The position numbers were made by a program, and so were the translations under genes. From contig SKHH01000115.1 of NCBI GenBank assembly GCA_007117055.1, forward strand, positions 1 to 9,121: DNA of 9,121 nt. The letters are read 5' to 3'. The notes below the pieces were generated by a model that saw nothing but the letters and a program-made list of their open reading frames with translations, did no database searches and was not told the origin of the DNA. This DNA comes from Lishizhenia sp. GTDB taxonomy: Bacteria; Bacteroidota; Bacteroidia; Flavobacteriales_D; Crocinitomicaceae. Position 1 is the first letter of the stretch. Every line of letters begins with the position of its first letter. Positions 1-5,722 of the stretch are shown in pieces.

Positions 1-863
1 AGAATAATCGGTTTCCTTCCTAATAAATCATCAATATTAATTTTTCGGATTTGTTTAACACTAAACTCTCCATTGATCCAATTTTTGAAATTCGGTACCG
101 ATTGCACTTGAACATCGTATTTTAAACAAACATCTACGACTTCAGTAGTGTGATCCTTATCGGGGTGTTGAATCGCGATAATTAATTCATCCACGTCATT
201 TTCTTGTAAAAGCTTCTCCAGCTTATAGGTGGGATGAATTTTCACACCTTCTAATCTGTTTCCTGCTAGCTTAAGGCTATCATCTATAAAAGCGACAATC
301 GAATAACCAAAAGAGGGTTCTTTTTCGATCGTTCTTTTGGTAATCAACCCTGACACACCCGCTCCATAGATAATGACATTTTTGCGATTCTTTTTCTTTA
401 CTTTCGTTGACTCGTAATAATATACCTTTATAGCAAAACGAAAGCCAATGAGTAACATAAGACTTACGAAAAACTCCGTAAACCAAACACTAATAGGTAC
501 TAAATATCTGCCGTCAAAAACTTGGTTTCTTAACAATCCTGCAATCAGAATTAAAATCGAAGAAGTGGAAACAGCAAGAAATATTCTCTTCACATCTTCA
601 AAAGAAGTGTGTCGAATTAAACCTTGATGAATATTAAAAGCATAAAATACCGCCAATTTAATTAAAATAATATACGGCAACCCAGTAGACAAATTTTTCC
701 ATTCCTTAATAACGACAGACATATTCGAATACAATTCAAAACGAACGGAATACGCCATCAACAAAGCAATCATTGACACCAATAAATCCAAGGAAATGAT
801 GATCCAACGCGGTGTTCGTGCTTCAGGCAACGATGGGTAAGGAAATCTTTTTCTTTTTGCCAT
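1..863 (-). CDS. CapD/WbpM-type nucleotide-sugar 4,6-dehydratase, N-terminal part (cut by the window edge)
   Basis: The reading frame is open from an ATG at 861-863 to the left edge: 287 residues, no stop. This is the N-terminal half of a membrane-bound nucleoside-diphosphate-sugar epimerase/dehydratase (CapD/PglF/WbpM family), which modifies UDP-sugars for capsule, O-antigen or glycan synthesis at the cytoplasmic membrane. Four hydrophobic segments are visible (about residues 19-40, 62-79, 93-111, 122-144), with RHTSFEDVKRI (84-94) between the second and third, as is usual in the family. A CoA-binding-like Rossmann domain follows from about 161, with a nucleotide-binding motif GAGVSG (167-172). 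It ends in DLLGRKPI (279-286), which in the family precedes the catalytic short-chain dehydrogenase domain. That domain, with its catalytic residues, lies outside the window, so the substrate cannot be inferred. The gene follows the thioredoxin-like gene after 94 bp and has a -7-like element of its own. Confidence 0.9.
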   Translation of the reverse strand, partial: MAKRKRFPYPSLPEARTPRWIIISLDLLVSMIALLMAYSVRFELYSNMSVVIKEWKNLSTGLPYIILIKLAVFYAFNIHQGLIRHTSFEDVKRIFLAVSTSSILILIAGLLRNQVFDGRYLVPISVWFTEFFVSLMLLIGFRFAIKVYYYESTKVKKKNRKNVIIYGAGVSGLITKRTIEKEPSFGYSIVAFIDDSLKLAGNRLEGVKIHPTYKLEKLLQENDVDELIIAIQHPDKDHTTEVVDVCLKYDVQVQSVPNFKNWINGEFSVKQIRKINIDDLLGRKPII

Positions 864-891
864 TTTATATCTTAGGTGTAATTCATAGTAA

Positions 892-899
892 CAAAGCTA
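892..899 (-). promoter_or_regulatory. Bacteroidota -7 promoter element (TAGCTTTG) of the dehydratase gene
   Basis: Read on the minus strand the site is TAGCTTTG, a perfect match to the TAnnTTTG -7 consensus of the Bacteroidota primary sigma factor. It lies 28 bp upstream of the ATG of the dehydratase gene. I see no convincing TTTG or TTG at the usual -33 distance. An 8-base match is short, so this is a candidate, supported by its position in the 94 bp gap. Confidence 0.5.
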
Positions 900-933
900 C
901 GCAATTTTTATTTCTTATTATGAAATGTTGCGT
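899..933. repeat. imperfect inverted repeat between the thioredoxin-like and dehydratase genes
   Basis: ACGCAA (899-904) pairs with TTGCGT (928-933), and inside it ATTTC (910-914) pairs with GAAAT (922-926). The two stems are separated by a 5-base bulge on one side and 1 base on the other, with a 7-base AT loop. The outer arm touches the -7-like element at 892-899. It is not followed by a T-run in the minus direction, so it is a poor intrinsic terminator. It could be an operator or simply AT-rich coincidence. Confidence 0.3.
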
Positions 934-957
934 TCAAGTTGCTATACGACCAACTAT

Positions 958-2391
958 TTAATCATCCCTTTGATTATCTTCAAGTCTTTTATTGATTTGA
1001 AACAAAGACCTTTCTATGGTTTCGTATTCATTATTTGGTCTTGGAGATAATGCAGGTGCCGCAACAACATACCCTTGTGTATCTAATAGTATATAAAACG
1101 GATAAAACACTGCTTTATATTGTTGAACAAACATATCCTCTTCTGAGACTAGGGTAGCTTTCCACGAAATATTATGTTCTTTGATTAAGTCTGTTATGTC
1201 CTCCTCTTGATTTTCGCCTTCGTAAACAAACACAGTTAAGAATTCCACCCCCTTATTATACTTATTGTACAACTTTTTAAGCAAGGGCAAGTCACGCATA
1301 GATTTCTCTGCATTGAGTTTGATAAAATGCATATATAAATGCTTCCCCTTGAAATCATTAAGGCTTTTCTTTTCTTGCCCCACATCTAGTACAAAGTTTG
1401 GTGCTTTTCCTCCTGGAACTAAATCCGTAAGTCGATTCTTCAGTTGAGCCGCAATTGGTTTATTCGCTTCAAACAACCCATGAGCACTTACACTATCTAA
1501 AATCGAGATGATATTCGTTTCGGGGTACTCACCTGTGAAATAGACGTCTTTGAGCATTTTCAACATAATAAACTCTCGTAAACGAATATTTTGAAGTGCA
1601 TAATCTTTTCCCAATACATTCATAATTAGAGTAGGACTGCTTCTCACTACACCATCATAAAACTGTTGGTTTAAGGAACGAGGTAATTGGGACGCATATT
1701 GGTCATAATATTGAAGAATATACTCCATGTATCGGTCGTTGTGATACCAAACGGTTTGTGGTTTTATATAAAAATCGTATTTCTCGTATTTATTTCGGTT
1801 TCCCTTAAAAGCTAAATTATCCAAACTCGCAATGGCAAACGTGACATAAGTTCTAAAATAATCACTTGTATCTGCTATGTAATTATCCGATATGTATGTT
1901 TTAAACCCCTCCAATTCCTTGGCGAAATCTCCTGAGTTTCGTGTTTTTTGGTTGTAATTCTTTTGAAGAAAGTTGAGTAATTCATCTTCAAAAGTGAGTA
2001 TACTAAAATTAACATCAGTACTATCTAATCCTAAAAAGAAAAAATCAACTTCTGTTCCATCCGGATGATAAGGTTTGTAGCTACTTTTTTCTTGGACAAC
2101 TAAATCATAAGTCGCTTTGGGTTGCACATACAGTTGAAAATAATTCTTTCCTGCGCGTACATCTACTTTTTTGATTTCATCTATAAACAAAGAGACTTCA
2201 AAGGTGCTATCTGCTTTAACAGTTGTTTCTGCCGATTTGGTTCGTGTATAAGTTAAGTAGTCATCTATTTCATAAATGGCAATTTTTTTTCCAACATACG
2301 TAGGAGCAAAGCCTTGGATAGTAACAATCTCTTGACTGAAAGTTACTCCAACGAATAAAAAACAACTAAAAATGAAACGAGCTATTTGCAT
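958..2391 (-). CDS. secreted thioredoxin-fold (TlpA-like) protein lacking the CXXC motif
   Basis: A 477 aa protein with an N-terminal signal peptide (hydrophobic about 6-18, likely cleavage after the FS at 18-19), so it probably acts in the periplasm or at the outer membrane. Residues about 22-100 look beta-rich, as in the DUF4369-type N-terminal domain of Bacteroidota TlpA-like proteins. About 130-320 is helical. A thioredoxin-like fold runs from about 327 (GGKAPNFVLD) to 469. In redox-active relatives a WCxxC motif would follow the strand HLYMHF (351-356); here the sequence is IKLNAEKSMRDL, without cysteine. The cis-proline region is kept (YPFYILLD, Pro431). The only cysteine in the precursor is Cys10, inside the signal peptide, so the mature protein should have none and cannot act as a dithiol oxidoreductase. 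The role is unknown; a binding or structural function is an inference. The ATG start fits the signal peptide. It lies 35 bp downstream of coaD on the same strand. Confidence 0.85.
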   Translation of the reverse strand: MQIARFIFSCFLFVGVTFSQEIVTIQGFAPTYVGKKIAIYEIDDYLTYTRTKSAETTVKADSTFEVSLFIDEIKKVDVRAGKNYFQLYVQPKATYDLVVQEKSSYKPYHPDGTEVDFFFLGLDSTDVNFSILTFEDELLNFLQKNYNQKTRNSGDFAKELEGFKTYISDNYIADTSDYFRTYVTFAIASLDNLAFKGNRNKYEKYDFYIKPQTVWYHNDRYMEYILQYYDQYASQLPRSLNQQFYDGVVRSSPTLIMNVLGKDYALQNIRLREFIMLKMLKDVYFTGEYPETNIISILDSVSAHGLFEANKPIAAQLKNRLTDLVPGGKAPNFVLDVGQEKKSLNDFKGKHLYMHFIKLNAEKSMRDLPLLKKLYNKYNKGVEFLTVFVYEGENQEEDITDLIKEHNISWKATLVSEEDMFVQQYKAVFYPFYILLDTQGYVVAAPALSPRPNNEYETIERSLFQINKRLEDNQRDD

Positions 2392-2426
2392 AAATCAAGT
2401 TTGTTCAACAATCGTGCCTCTTTACA

Positions 2427-2885
2427 TTAAACGAGAATATGGCCATTGGTTACAAACAAATCTATTTCACCACCACTTTTGAATATTTCTCTGACGATAG
2501 AGCTATTAATGGCTGTATATTCAGGAACCGTCATAAAAAACACACTTTCTATACCGCTAATTTCATGATTCATTTGCGCTATAGAACGCTCGTAGCCAAA
2601 ATCTTTAGAGTCCCTTAAACCTCTAACGATATACTGTGCTCCAATTTCTTTACAAAATGTGACCGTTAAACCAGAAAACTCCTGAACAGAAACCTTATCG
2701 TGATTTTCAAAAATAGAGGCAATATGATTCTTTCGTTTCTCGATATCAAATAAATATTTTTTCGATGTATTTTGACCTATGCCTATCACTACTTTATCAA
2801 ATAAATTCAAGGCTTTTTCAACCACACATTCATGTCCTTTGGTAAATGGGTCAAACGACCCAGGAAATACAGCTATTTTTTCCAT
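2427..2885 (-). CDS. coaD: phosphopantetheine adenylyltransferase
   Basis: CoaD transfers AMP from ATP to 4'-phosphopantetheine to give dephospho-CoA, the penultimate step of coenzyme A synthesis, in the cytoplasm. The 152 aa length is normal. The nucleotidyltransferase motif is clear: PGSFDPFTKGHE (8-19), containing the (T/H)xGH signature as TKGH (15-18) with the ATP-binding His18. Further family motifs are YIVRGLRDSKDF (85-96), the double-serine motif INSSIVREI (126-134) and the GGEID stretch (138-142). All residues expected for activity appear to be present. The ATG start lies 3 bp after the stop of rsmD, and this rsmD-coaD pairing is common in bacteria. It is probably co-transcribed with the DUF3822 and rsmD genes upstream. 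I see no sign of damage or transfer. Confidence 0.96.
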   Translation of the reverse strand: MEKIAVFPGSFDPFTKGHECVVEKALNLFDKVVIGIGQNTSKKYLFDIEKRKNHIASIFENHDKVSVQEFSGLTVTFCKEIGAQYIVRGLRDSKDFGYERSIAQMNHEISGIESVFFMTVPEYTAINSSIVREIFKSGGEIDLFVTNGHILV

Positions 2886-2888
2886 AAG

Positions 2889-3431
2889 TTAATCTTTATT
2901 TGTAAAAAAACTAAAACTCACTCCTCCATATGATTTTGTTTCATCGTAACCAGTAAGATCAGACAAATCAGTTCGTTTACTATGTTCTATAATCAATAAA
3001 CCACCTTCATCGAGTAATTCACGTTGAAATACTACATCTACAATTTCATCGTATTTCTTAAAATCAAAGGGAGGGTCTGCAAAAATTATATCGTAACTAT
3101 TTTCATTTTTCTGTAAAAAAGTAATTACTTCACCTTTTACAACAGTTAAATCATCTTCAATATTATACTTTTTTGCTTGTTCTTTGATAAACCGTACACA
3201 TTTAAAGTTTTGTTCTACTAGGGTAATCCGACCCACTTCACGAGAAGCAAATTCAAAAGAAATGCTTCCTGTACCAGCGAACAAATCTAACACATCCAAA
3301 TCATACAACGACAAGCGATGACCTAACACATTAAACAAAGCTTCTTTAGCAAAATCTGTAGTTGGACGAGAGAGGAAGCTCTTAGGAGGTTGAAACCTTA
3401 CACTCTTTAATTTGCCACTTATTATGCGCAT
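2889..3431 (-). CDS. rsmD: 16S rRNA (guanine(966)-N(2))-methyltransferase
   Basis: RsmD uses S-adenosylmethionine to methylate N2 of G966 in 16S rRNA (E. coli numbering), on the assembled small subunit. The 180 aa length is typical. The N-terminal MRIISGKLKS and RPTTDFAKEALFNVL (22-36) are characteristic of the family. The SAM-binding motif I is DLFAGTGSI (49-57), followed by the acidic motif II LVEQ (71-74). The catalytic motif IV is DPPF (119-122), the amino-methyltransferase (N/D)PP(Y/F) signature. The C-terminal YGGVSFSFF (168-176) is also family-like. The ATG start overlaps the end of the DUF3822 gene by 10 bp, and the stop is 3 bp before coaD, so translation of the three genes is probably coupled. 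Confidence 0.95.
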   Translation of the reverse strand: MRIISGKLKSVRFQPPKSFLSRPTTDFAKEALFNVLGHRLSLYDLDVLDLFAGTGSISFEFASREVGRITLVEQNFKCVRFIKEQAKKYNIEDDLTVVKGEVITFLQKNENSYDIIFADPPFDFKKYDEIVDVVFQRELLDEGGLLIIEHSKRTDLSDLTGYDETKSYGGVSFSFFTNKD

Positions 3432-4189
3432 TTCAATTGATTTAGTGAAGAAAATAAAGAGCCTTCAATGATCTTGAGGTATTCCAGCTGTACTTGTTTC
3501 TTCAGTACCTGAATACAGCCTTCTACATTCTTTCTTGATTTTTCAGACGAATTCAAAAAAAGCAATTCTCCTTTTTCATCTTTAAATCCAAGTTGCTCTA
3601 TTGCATTTAATAAATAATAGACAATATCCTCAGAAGACTGGTATTCAAAGTTATTACAAAACTTCAATTCATTATGACGCATCATTGCGATAGTAATAGA
3701 CTCATCGTAACATATTACATTTATGGTCAATTGGAAACTTGGTTTTTGTGACAAGGCGCGAAGCAGCACCGTTGTATCATGATAAATAGCTATTCGAGGG
3801 TATCGAATAATAAAGATGGACTTCACCCAATCTGGGATTTCATAAATACAAACAACATCTAGTTCCGGTAAACGGTTGTAATCAATCGTTGACGTTTCAA
3901 TTTTATCTCCTACCACGAACTTCATTAACTCCTTCTTATCCGAAGATTGAAAAAGGCGCATTGGAACTAAAAAAGAGTTGTTTGAAAACCAAGCCAAGGA
4001 GTACTCATCGTACTCTTCGCTCCAATTCAAATTATTCAAGAATGCTTTTAATTCGTCCTTGATTTCTAACTCCAAAGATGAAGAAAAATAATACGAAGCA
4101 TCTCGCACTACTTCTTGAGTAGAATGAAGAACCTCAGCAACATGTACTGAGGTTCTTGTTATTAAAAATGTAAGATGTTTTTTACTCAC
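3422..4189 (-). CDS. DUF3822 family protein
   Basis: A 255 aa cytoplasmic-looking protein without signal peptide or membrane segment. I recognise it as DUF3822, a family largely confined to Bacteroidota and predicted to have an actin-like ATPase (RNase H-type) fold, from the N-terminal strand pattern KKHLTFLITRTSVHVAEV (3-20), from SFLVPMRLF (72-80) and from NNFEYQSSEDIVYYLLNAI (179-197). Its biochemical function is not known. The start is GTG (4187-4189): in this frame no ATG or GTG lies between the preceding gene's stop and this codon, and it gives the N-terminus expected for the family. Its 3' end overlaps rsmD by 10 bp and it lies 10 bp after the 297 aa membrane protein. The constant company of rsmD and coaD may be only genomic packing or may hint at a link to ribosome or CoA metabolism; the sequence does not decide. 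Confidence 0.85.
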   Translation of the reverse strand: MSKKHLTFLITRTSVHVAEVLHSTQEVVRDASYYFSSSLELEIKDELKAFLNNLNWSEEYDEYSLAWFSNNSFLVPMRLFQSSDKKELMKFVVGDKIETSTIDYNRLPELDVVCIYEIPDWVKSIFIIRYPRIAIYHDTTVLLRALSQKPSFQLTINVICYDESITIAMMRHNELKFCNNFEYQSSEDIVYYLLNAIEQLGFKDEKGELLFLNSSEKSRKNVEGCIQVLKKQVQLEYLKIIEGSLFSSLNQLKCA

Positions 4190-4199
4190 TGCAAAATCA

Positions 4200-5093
4200 T
4201 TATTCCCATGAAGCTTTATCCGAATTTGATTTTAAGCTACCAAAACCAATAATTTGACGTTTACTGCTTTCATACAATGCTATAGGTTCTAAGCCTTCCA
4301 CACGAATAGTAGGAATTGTATCCGATGCATAAGGAACACTATCTCTTGTTTCAATTACCCACTCTTCTCGAGGGTCTGTCATTGGGATATAACGAAGATC
4401 ATTTATGTCAAAATTATTAATCCCTAATTTTTGCATTTCCTTAATGCGTGAAATTGAACCTAAAAACTCTTCCTTGTAAGGTTTCACCACCGTATCTCTT
4501 TTAAAACCTACCAATTCTGGGTTGTTCGTTGGATTCCCTAAACTTGCCAGAAATGCAGCTTCTTGTTCATTCATATTTCTATCCATTGCACGATTATCGT
4601 TGTAGATAATTTTAACTTCCTCTCGTGTTAAACGAATCGTAGGAACAGACTTTTCAGCTTCAATAATTTCCACTTCACCGTTGTTGAAAAAGTCAATCAA
4701 CTCCTCCCAATCTGCTGCAAATCGACCATGTGTTTTACGGTGAGCTCTTTGTATATCTCTGATTTGAGTTAAGCTGAAACGTACTAACGTTTCTGACTTC
4801 GCACGTGCTTCATTGTGAGCGATTGTTCTTTGTACCGATTGATACGCACTAGCTCCGATAAAAATAGTCGCAACAATACAAACTACACCAATTACCATAA
4901 CCACACCTCTTTTGAGGACACCAGCACTAAACAAAACCGCTAAAGCTCCCCCAACAAATAAGTTGAAAGACGCAATTAAATACAATGCACTCTGCTCTGT
5001 ATTAAAACCTACAAATAGCATTATTAATCCAAAAACAGCAATTAATACAGAAACAAGGTATCTATTGACAAGTACAGAAATTTGATTATTCAT
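4200..5093 (-). CDS. membrane-anchored protein of unknown function with pseudopilin-like segment
   Basis: A 297 aa protein that I cannot assign to a named family. Three membrane segments are visible at about 12-30, 37-60 and 64-84. The positive loop KRG (61-63) puts the short N-terminus and second loop inside, leaving about 210 residues outside the membrane. The start of that part, LTQIRDIQRAHRKTHG (108-123) followed by RFAADWEELIDFF, resembles the segment after the helix in type II secretion pseudopilins (IRxAQxxYxxxxGRY...WxxL), but there is no prepilin peptidase site. The tripeptide TIR after Pro occurs twice in similar settings (151-154 and 261-264), and DLRYIPMTDPREEWVIET (232-249) looks like a conserved domain ending. 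It is the first gene of the minus-strand operon, with ATG 30 bp downstream of a TAnnTTTG element. I expect it to be a conserved Bacteroidota hypothetical; its function is open. Confidence 0.75.
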   Translation of the reverse strand: MNNQISVLVNRYLVSVLIAVFGLIMLFVGFNTEQSALYLIASFNLFVGGALAVLFSAGVLKRGVVMVIGVVCIVATIFIGASAYQSVQRTIAHNEARAKSETLVRFSLTQIRDIQRAHRKTHGRFAADWEELIDFFNNGEVEIIEAEKSVPTIRLTREEVKIIYNDNRAMDRNMNEQEAAFLASLGNPTNNPELVGFKRDTVVKPYKEEFLGSISRIKEMQKLGINNFDINDLRYIPMTDPREEWVIETRDSVPYASDTIPTIRVEGLEPIALYESSKRQIIGFGSLKSNSDKASWE

Positions 5094-5122
5094 TTTTTTC
5101 TAACTATTTTTCTTTATGCTTA

Positions 5123-5130
5123 CAAAACTA
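5123..5130 (-). promoter_or_regulatory. -7 promoter element (TAGTTTTG) of the left operon
   Basis: On the minus strand this reads TAGTTTTG, matching the Bacteroidota TAnnTTTG -7 consensus, 29 bp upstream of the ATG of the 297 aa membrane protein. The nearest upstream TTG is about 25 bases away, longer than the usual spacing, so the -33 element is weak or absent. An 8 bp perfect palindrome TAGTACTA (5140-5147) lies just upstream, between the -33 and -7 regions, and could be an operator or chance. This would drive the 297 aa gene, the DUF3822 gene, rsmD and coaD. Confidence 0.5.
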
Positions 5131-5251
5131 CAATTTTTTTAGTACTACTCATTTTCAATCAATATATTTTTTGCATTAATTAATCAACAACTCCTACATT
5201 ATACAAATTTGACTATCTATGAAATGAGTGAAAGTAGAATGAATCTGAATA

Positions 5252-5306
5252 TCGGGTTCTCGATAAAATACTGACTCTCCATTACATTTCGGTCAGTATC
5301 ACCCGA
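5252..5306. repeat. interrupted inverted repeat (two-part stem)
   Basis: ATACTGAC (5268-5275) and GTCAGTAT (5292-5299) form a perfect 8 bp stem around a 16-base loop. Outside it, TCGGGT (5252-5257) and ACCCGA (5301-5306) form a further 6 bp stem, with 10 unpaired bases on the left and 1 on the right. Fourteen paired positions in a nested order make chance less likely than for a single stem. There is no T-run next to it, so it is not an evident terminator. It may be part of a transcribed leader, a structured RNA or a decayed repeat. Confidence 0.45.
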
Positions 5307-5358
5307 ACACCTCATAATAGCATCTTAAAGATTGTATTCATGAAACAAAACTGATTAG

Positions 5359-5508
5359 GAGTTCGCGGTGTGCCACGAGGCCTTGAGTTCTGTCGAAGGG
5401 AAGCTTGTCGAGTTAAGTGTTTTTAACGAAACGCAGTGTAGTTAAAATTGTGGTGCTTCGAGCATAGTCGGGAAGTATCAGCTTGTCCCGTACCGATAGG
5501 TTGGGAAG
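5359..5508. repeat. REP-like intergenic repeat block (degenerate)
   Basis: This roughly 150 bp block looks richer in G+C than its AT-rich flanks and contains repeated words. GAGTTC occurs at 5359-5364 and 5385-5390, and TGTCGA at 5391-5396 and 5406-5411. GGGAAG followed by CTTGTC occurs twice: at 5398-5409 (overlapping by one G) and at 5470-5487 (separated by 6 bases). GGGAAG occurs a third time at 5503-5508. Inverted pairs include TTTTAAC (5421-5427) with GTTAAAA (5441-5447), and CGGGAAG (5469-5475) with CTTGTCCCG (5482-5490, with a 2-base bulge). The reverse complement has the feel of the dispersed intergenic repeats with TTCGACAAGCT-like words found in many Bacteroidota genomes. That resemblance is from memory; only a genome-wide search can show that it is a repeat family. 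Confidence 0.45.
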
Positions 5509-5665
5509 AACACCAGAATCGTGGCGTAGATATAATTTCTTCAGTATTCGACTCATGACAAACCATTTACCACATAGAAATGAGTTGAAATTGAAAGTAA
5601 AAAGTATGAGTTTGCCTTGAGAAAATGGGGTTGATGAAATCGTTCGCTATGAAGTTAGCAAAACA

Positions 5666-5698
5666 AAAATAGAGCAACCCTCACAGTTGCTCTATTTT
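5666..5698 (-). terminator. Rho-independent terminator of the YceI lipoprotein gene
   Basis: AAAATAGAGCAAC (5666-5678) and GTTGCTCTATTTT (5686-5698) are perfect reverse complements: a 13 bp stem with a 7-base loop. Read on the minus strand it begins 24 bases after the stop of the lipoprotein gene and runs into a T-rich stretch (TATTTTTGTTTTG). The A-rich and T-rich ends make it possibly bidirectional, but no plus-strand gene lies upstream. Confidence 0.9.
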
Positions 5699-5722
5699 AT
5701 TGTTAATTGTAAACTAAGAAAA

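Larger units (their letters stand above)
5131..5665. other. long non-coding intergenic stretch
   Basis: Between the promoter element of the left operon and the terminator of the lipoprotein gene, about 535 bp contain no open frame that looks like a gene; the short ATG frames are a dozen codons or so. The stretch contains the interrupted inverted repeat at 5252-5306 and the repeat-like block at about 5359-5508, described separately. The remainder (5131-5251, 5307-5358, 5509-5665) shows nothing I can name. I find no tRNA, SRP RNA core or other recognisable RNA motif. Confidence 0.6.

Noticed and set aside
280..486. 68-codon minus-strand frame inside the dehydratase gene
   Set aside because: It is a shifted-frame shadow of the open CapD/WbpM-type frame, which shows clear family motifs across the same bases.
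1265..1447. 60-codon plus-strand frame
   Set aside because: It is antisense to the thioredoxin-like domain coding sequence and has no recognisable content.
2362..2391. Possible lipobox (IFSC, Cys10) in the thioredoxin-like protein
   Set aside because: The cysteine comes too early, with almost no hydrophobic core before it, and the hydrophobic stretch continues after it. A normal signal peptidase I signal fits better.
4187..4230. Possible frameshift hiding a longer N-terminus of the DUF3822 protein
   Set aside because: The GTG-initiated protein already begins with the strand pattern expected for the family, and an upstream extension would only read through the end of the previous gene in another frame.
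5359..5508. CRISPR array or insertion-sequence end
   Set aside because: The repeats are short, irregular and unevenly spaced, there is no cas or transposase gene, and no terminal inverted repeats with target duplication are visible.
5461..5520. Possible small structured RNA such as SRP RNA (GGAAG and AGG words)
   Set aside because: The conserved SRP core and tetraloop arrangement are absent. The words are better explained by the local repeats.
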